64,000 nucleotides of DNA from JAOUEA01 sp963810915 (GTDB lineage Bacteria; Actinomycetota; UBA4738; HRBIN12): NCBI GenBank assembly GCA_963810915.1, contig CAWEPH010000005.1, forward strand, positions 363,002 through 427,001, written 5' to 3'. This document shows positions 63,865 to 64,000 of this stretch, piece after piece (position 1 is the stretch's first letter; every line of letters starts with the position of its first letter). The notes under the pieces were generated by a model that was not told where the DNA came from, made no database searches, and was given only the letters and a program-made list of their open reading frames with translations. The translations under genes were made by a program, and so were the position numbers.

Positions 63865-64000
63865 GTGGACGACGCCGCGAAGGTCACGGTCGCGTGCCGC
63901 AACGTCTGGAAGGTGTACGGACCCAAGGCCGAGCGCATCGTCGGATCGCCCGACGCGAGCCTCTCCCGTCAGGAGTTGCTGGAGAAGACCGGTTGCGTGG
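63865..64000 (+). CDS. proV: Glycine betaine/proline ABC transporter ATPase (ProV/OpuAA-like), 3' partial
   Basis: Forty-five residues are visible before the right edge: a GTG start, then ACRNVWKVYGPKAERIVG and SLSRQELLEKTGCV. This is the N-terminal pattern of ProV/OpuAA, which precedes the Walker A motif. GTG 63865 follows TAGGAGGGGG by a short gap. The gene is divergent from the choline-dehydrogenase-like gene, with a 159-base intergenic region that may hold both promoters. The call is strong in context but rests on little sequence. Confidence 0.75.
   Translation, partial: MDDAAKVTVACRNVWKVYGPKAERIVGSPDASLSRQELLEKTGCV

Overview
This is a dense, high-GC, protein-coding bacterial segment of about 60 genes. 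No gap between genes exceeds about 160 bases, and I see no rRNA, tRNA, CRISPR array, insertion sequence or prophage. Several features point to an actinobacterium: very high third-position GC, frequent GTG starts, an F420-type LLM oxidoreductase, a DUF3054-type protein, a TetR/MMPL pair, a CIRCE-controlled groEL, and many genes with a TANNNT box only 6-10 bases before the start codon (probable leaderless mRNAs). A deep-branching or environmental lineage fits better than a model genus, but the sequence does not fix this.

Layout. 1-3.8 kb: a left-truncated, frameshifted glycoside-hydrolase-like gene, an S9 peptidase, and two paralogous small membrane proteins. 3.9-8.8 kb: groEL with CIRCE, an MFS transporter fused to a cyclic-nucleotide-binding domain, a frameshifted larE-like gene and a thioesterase. 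8.8-11 kb: an SLH-NlpC/P60 wall hydrolase, a small hypothetical, and a ribbon-helix-helix-like regulator over its own TTACATC repeats. 11.1-16.3 kb: a run of M20 peptidase, membrane-anchored ATP-grasp enzyme, C45-type Ntn hydrolase, membrane protein and YjbQ-like protein; the first three are the best candidate here for an undescribed pathway. 16.3-20.4 kb: an orphan GroES-like protein divergent from a HemK-like methyltransferase (HPPY instead of NPPY), a second S9 peptidase and an anchored thioredoxin. 20.5-23.2 kb: molybdenum cofactor genes (moaA, a small DUF6457-like protein, a MogA-XdhC fusion). 23.2-28.1 kb: secreted sulfatase and phosphoesterase, a KamA-family radical SAM enzyme and a small basic protein. 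28.2-36.9 kb: two c-di-GMP GGDEF-EAL proteins flanking transketolase, phosphoribulokinase and a DEAD-box helicase. 37-41.3 kb: cupredoxin and other lipoproteins, and the threonine-to-glycine pair tdh and kbl. 41.3-44.5 kb: TetR repressor and MMPL exporter sharing an operator-rich gap. 44.5-52.4 kb: F420 oxidoreductase, AlkD-like protein, polysaccharide deacetylase, FAD oxidoreductase, alpha/beta hydrolase and SDR divergent by 9 bases, MFS. 52.5-58.2 kb: a PotABCD polyamine importer with potA convergent to potDBC, then an FAD amine oxidase. 58.2-64 kb: a coupled crotonase, ADP-forming acyl-CoA synthetase and EamA transporter, then a choline-dehydrogenase-like GMC enzyme divergent from a ProV-like ATPase cut by the right edge.

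Recurring themes are amide and peptide chemistry, stress chaperonins, c-di-GMP signalling, molybdenum cofactor, and polyamine/choline uptake and oxidation. At least three genes (near 322, 7640 and 44372) look intact except for a one-base change in a short C or G run. That suggests either consensus errors in the assembly or recent gene decay.
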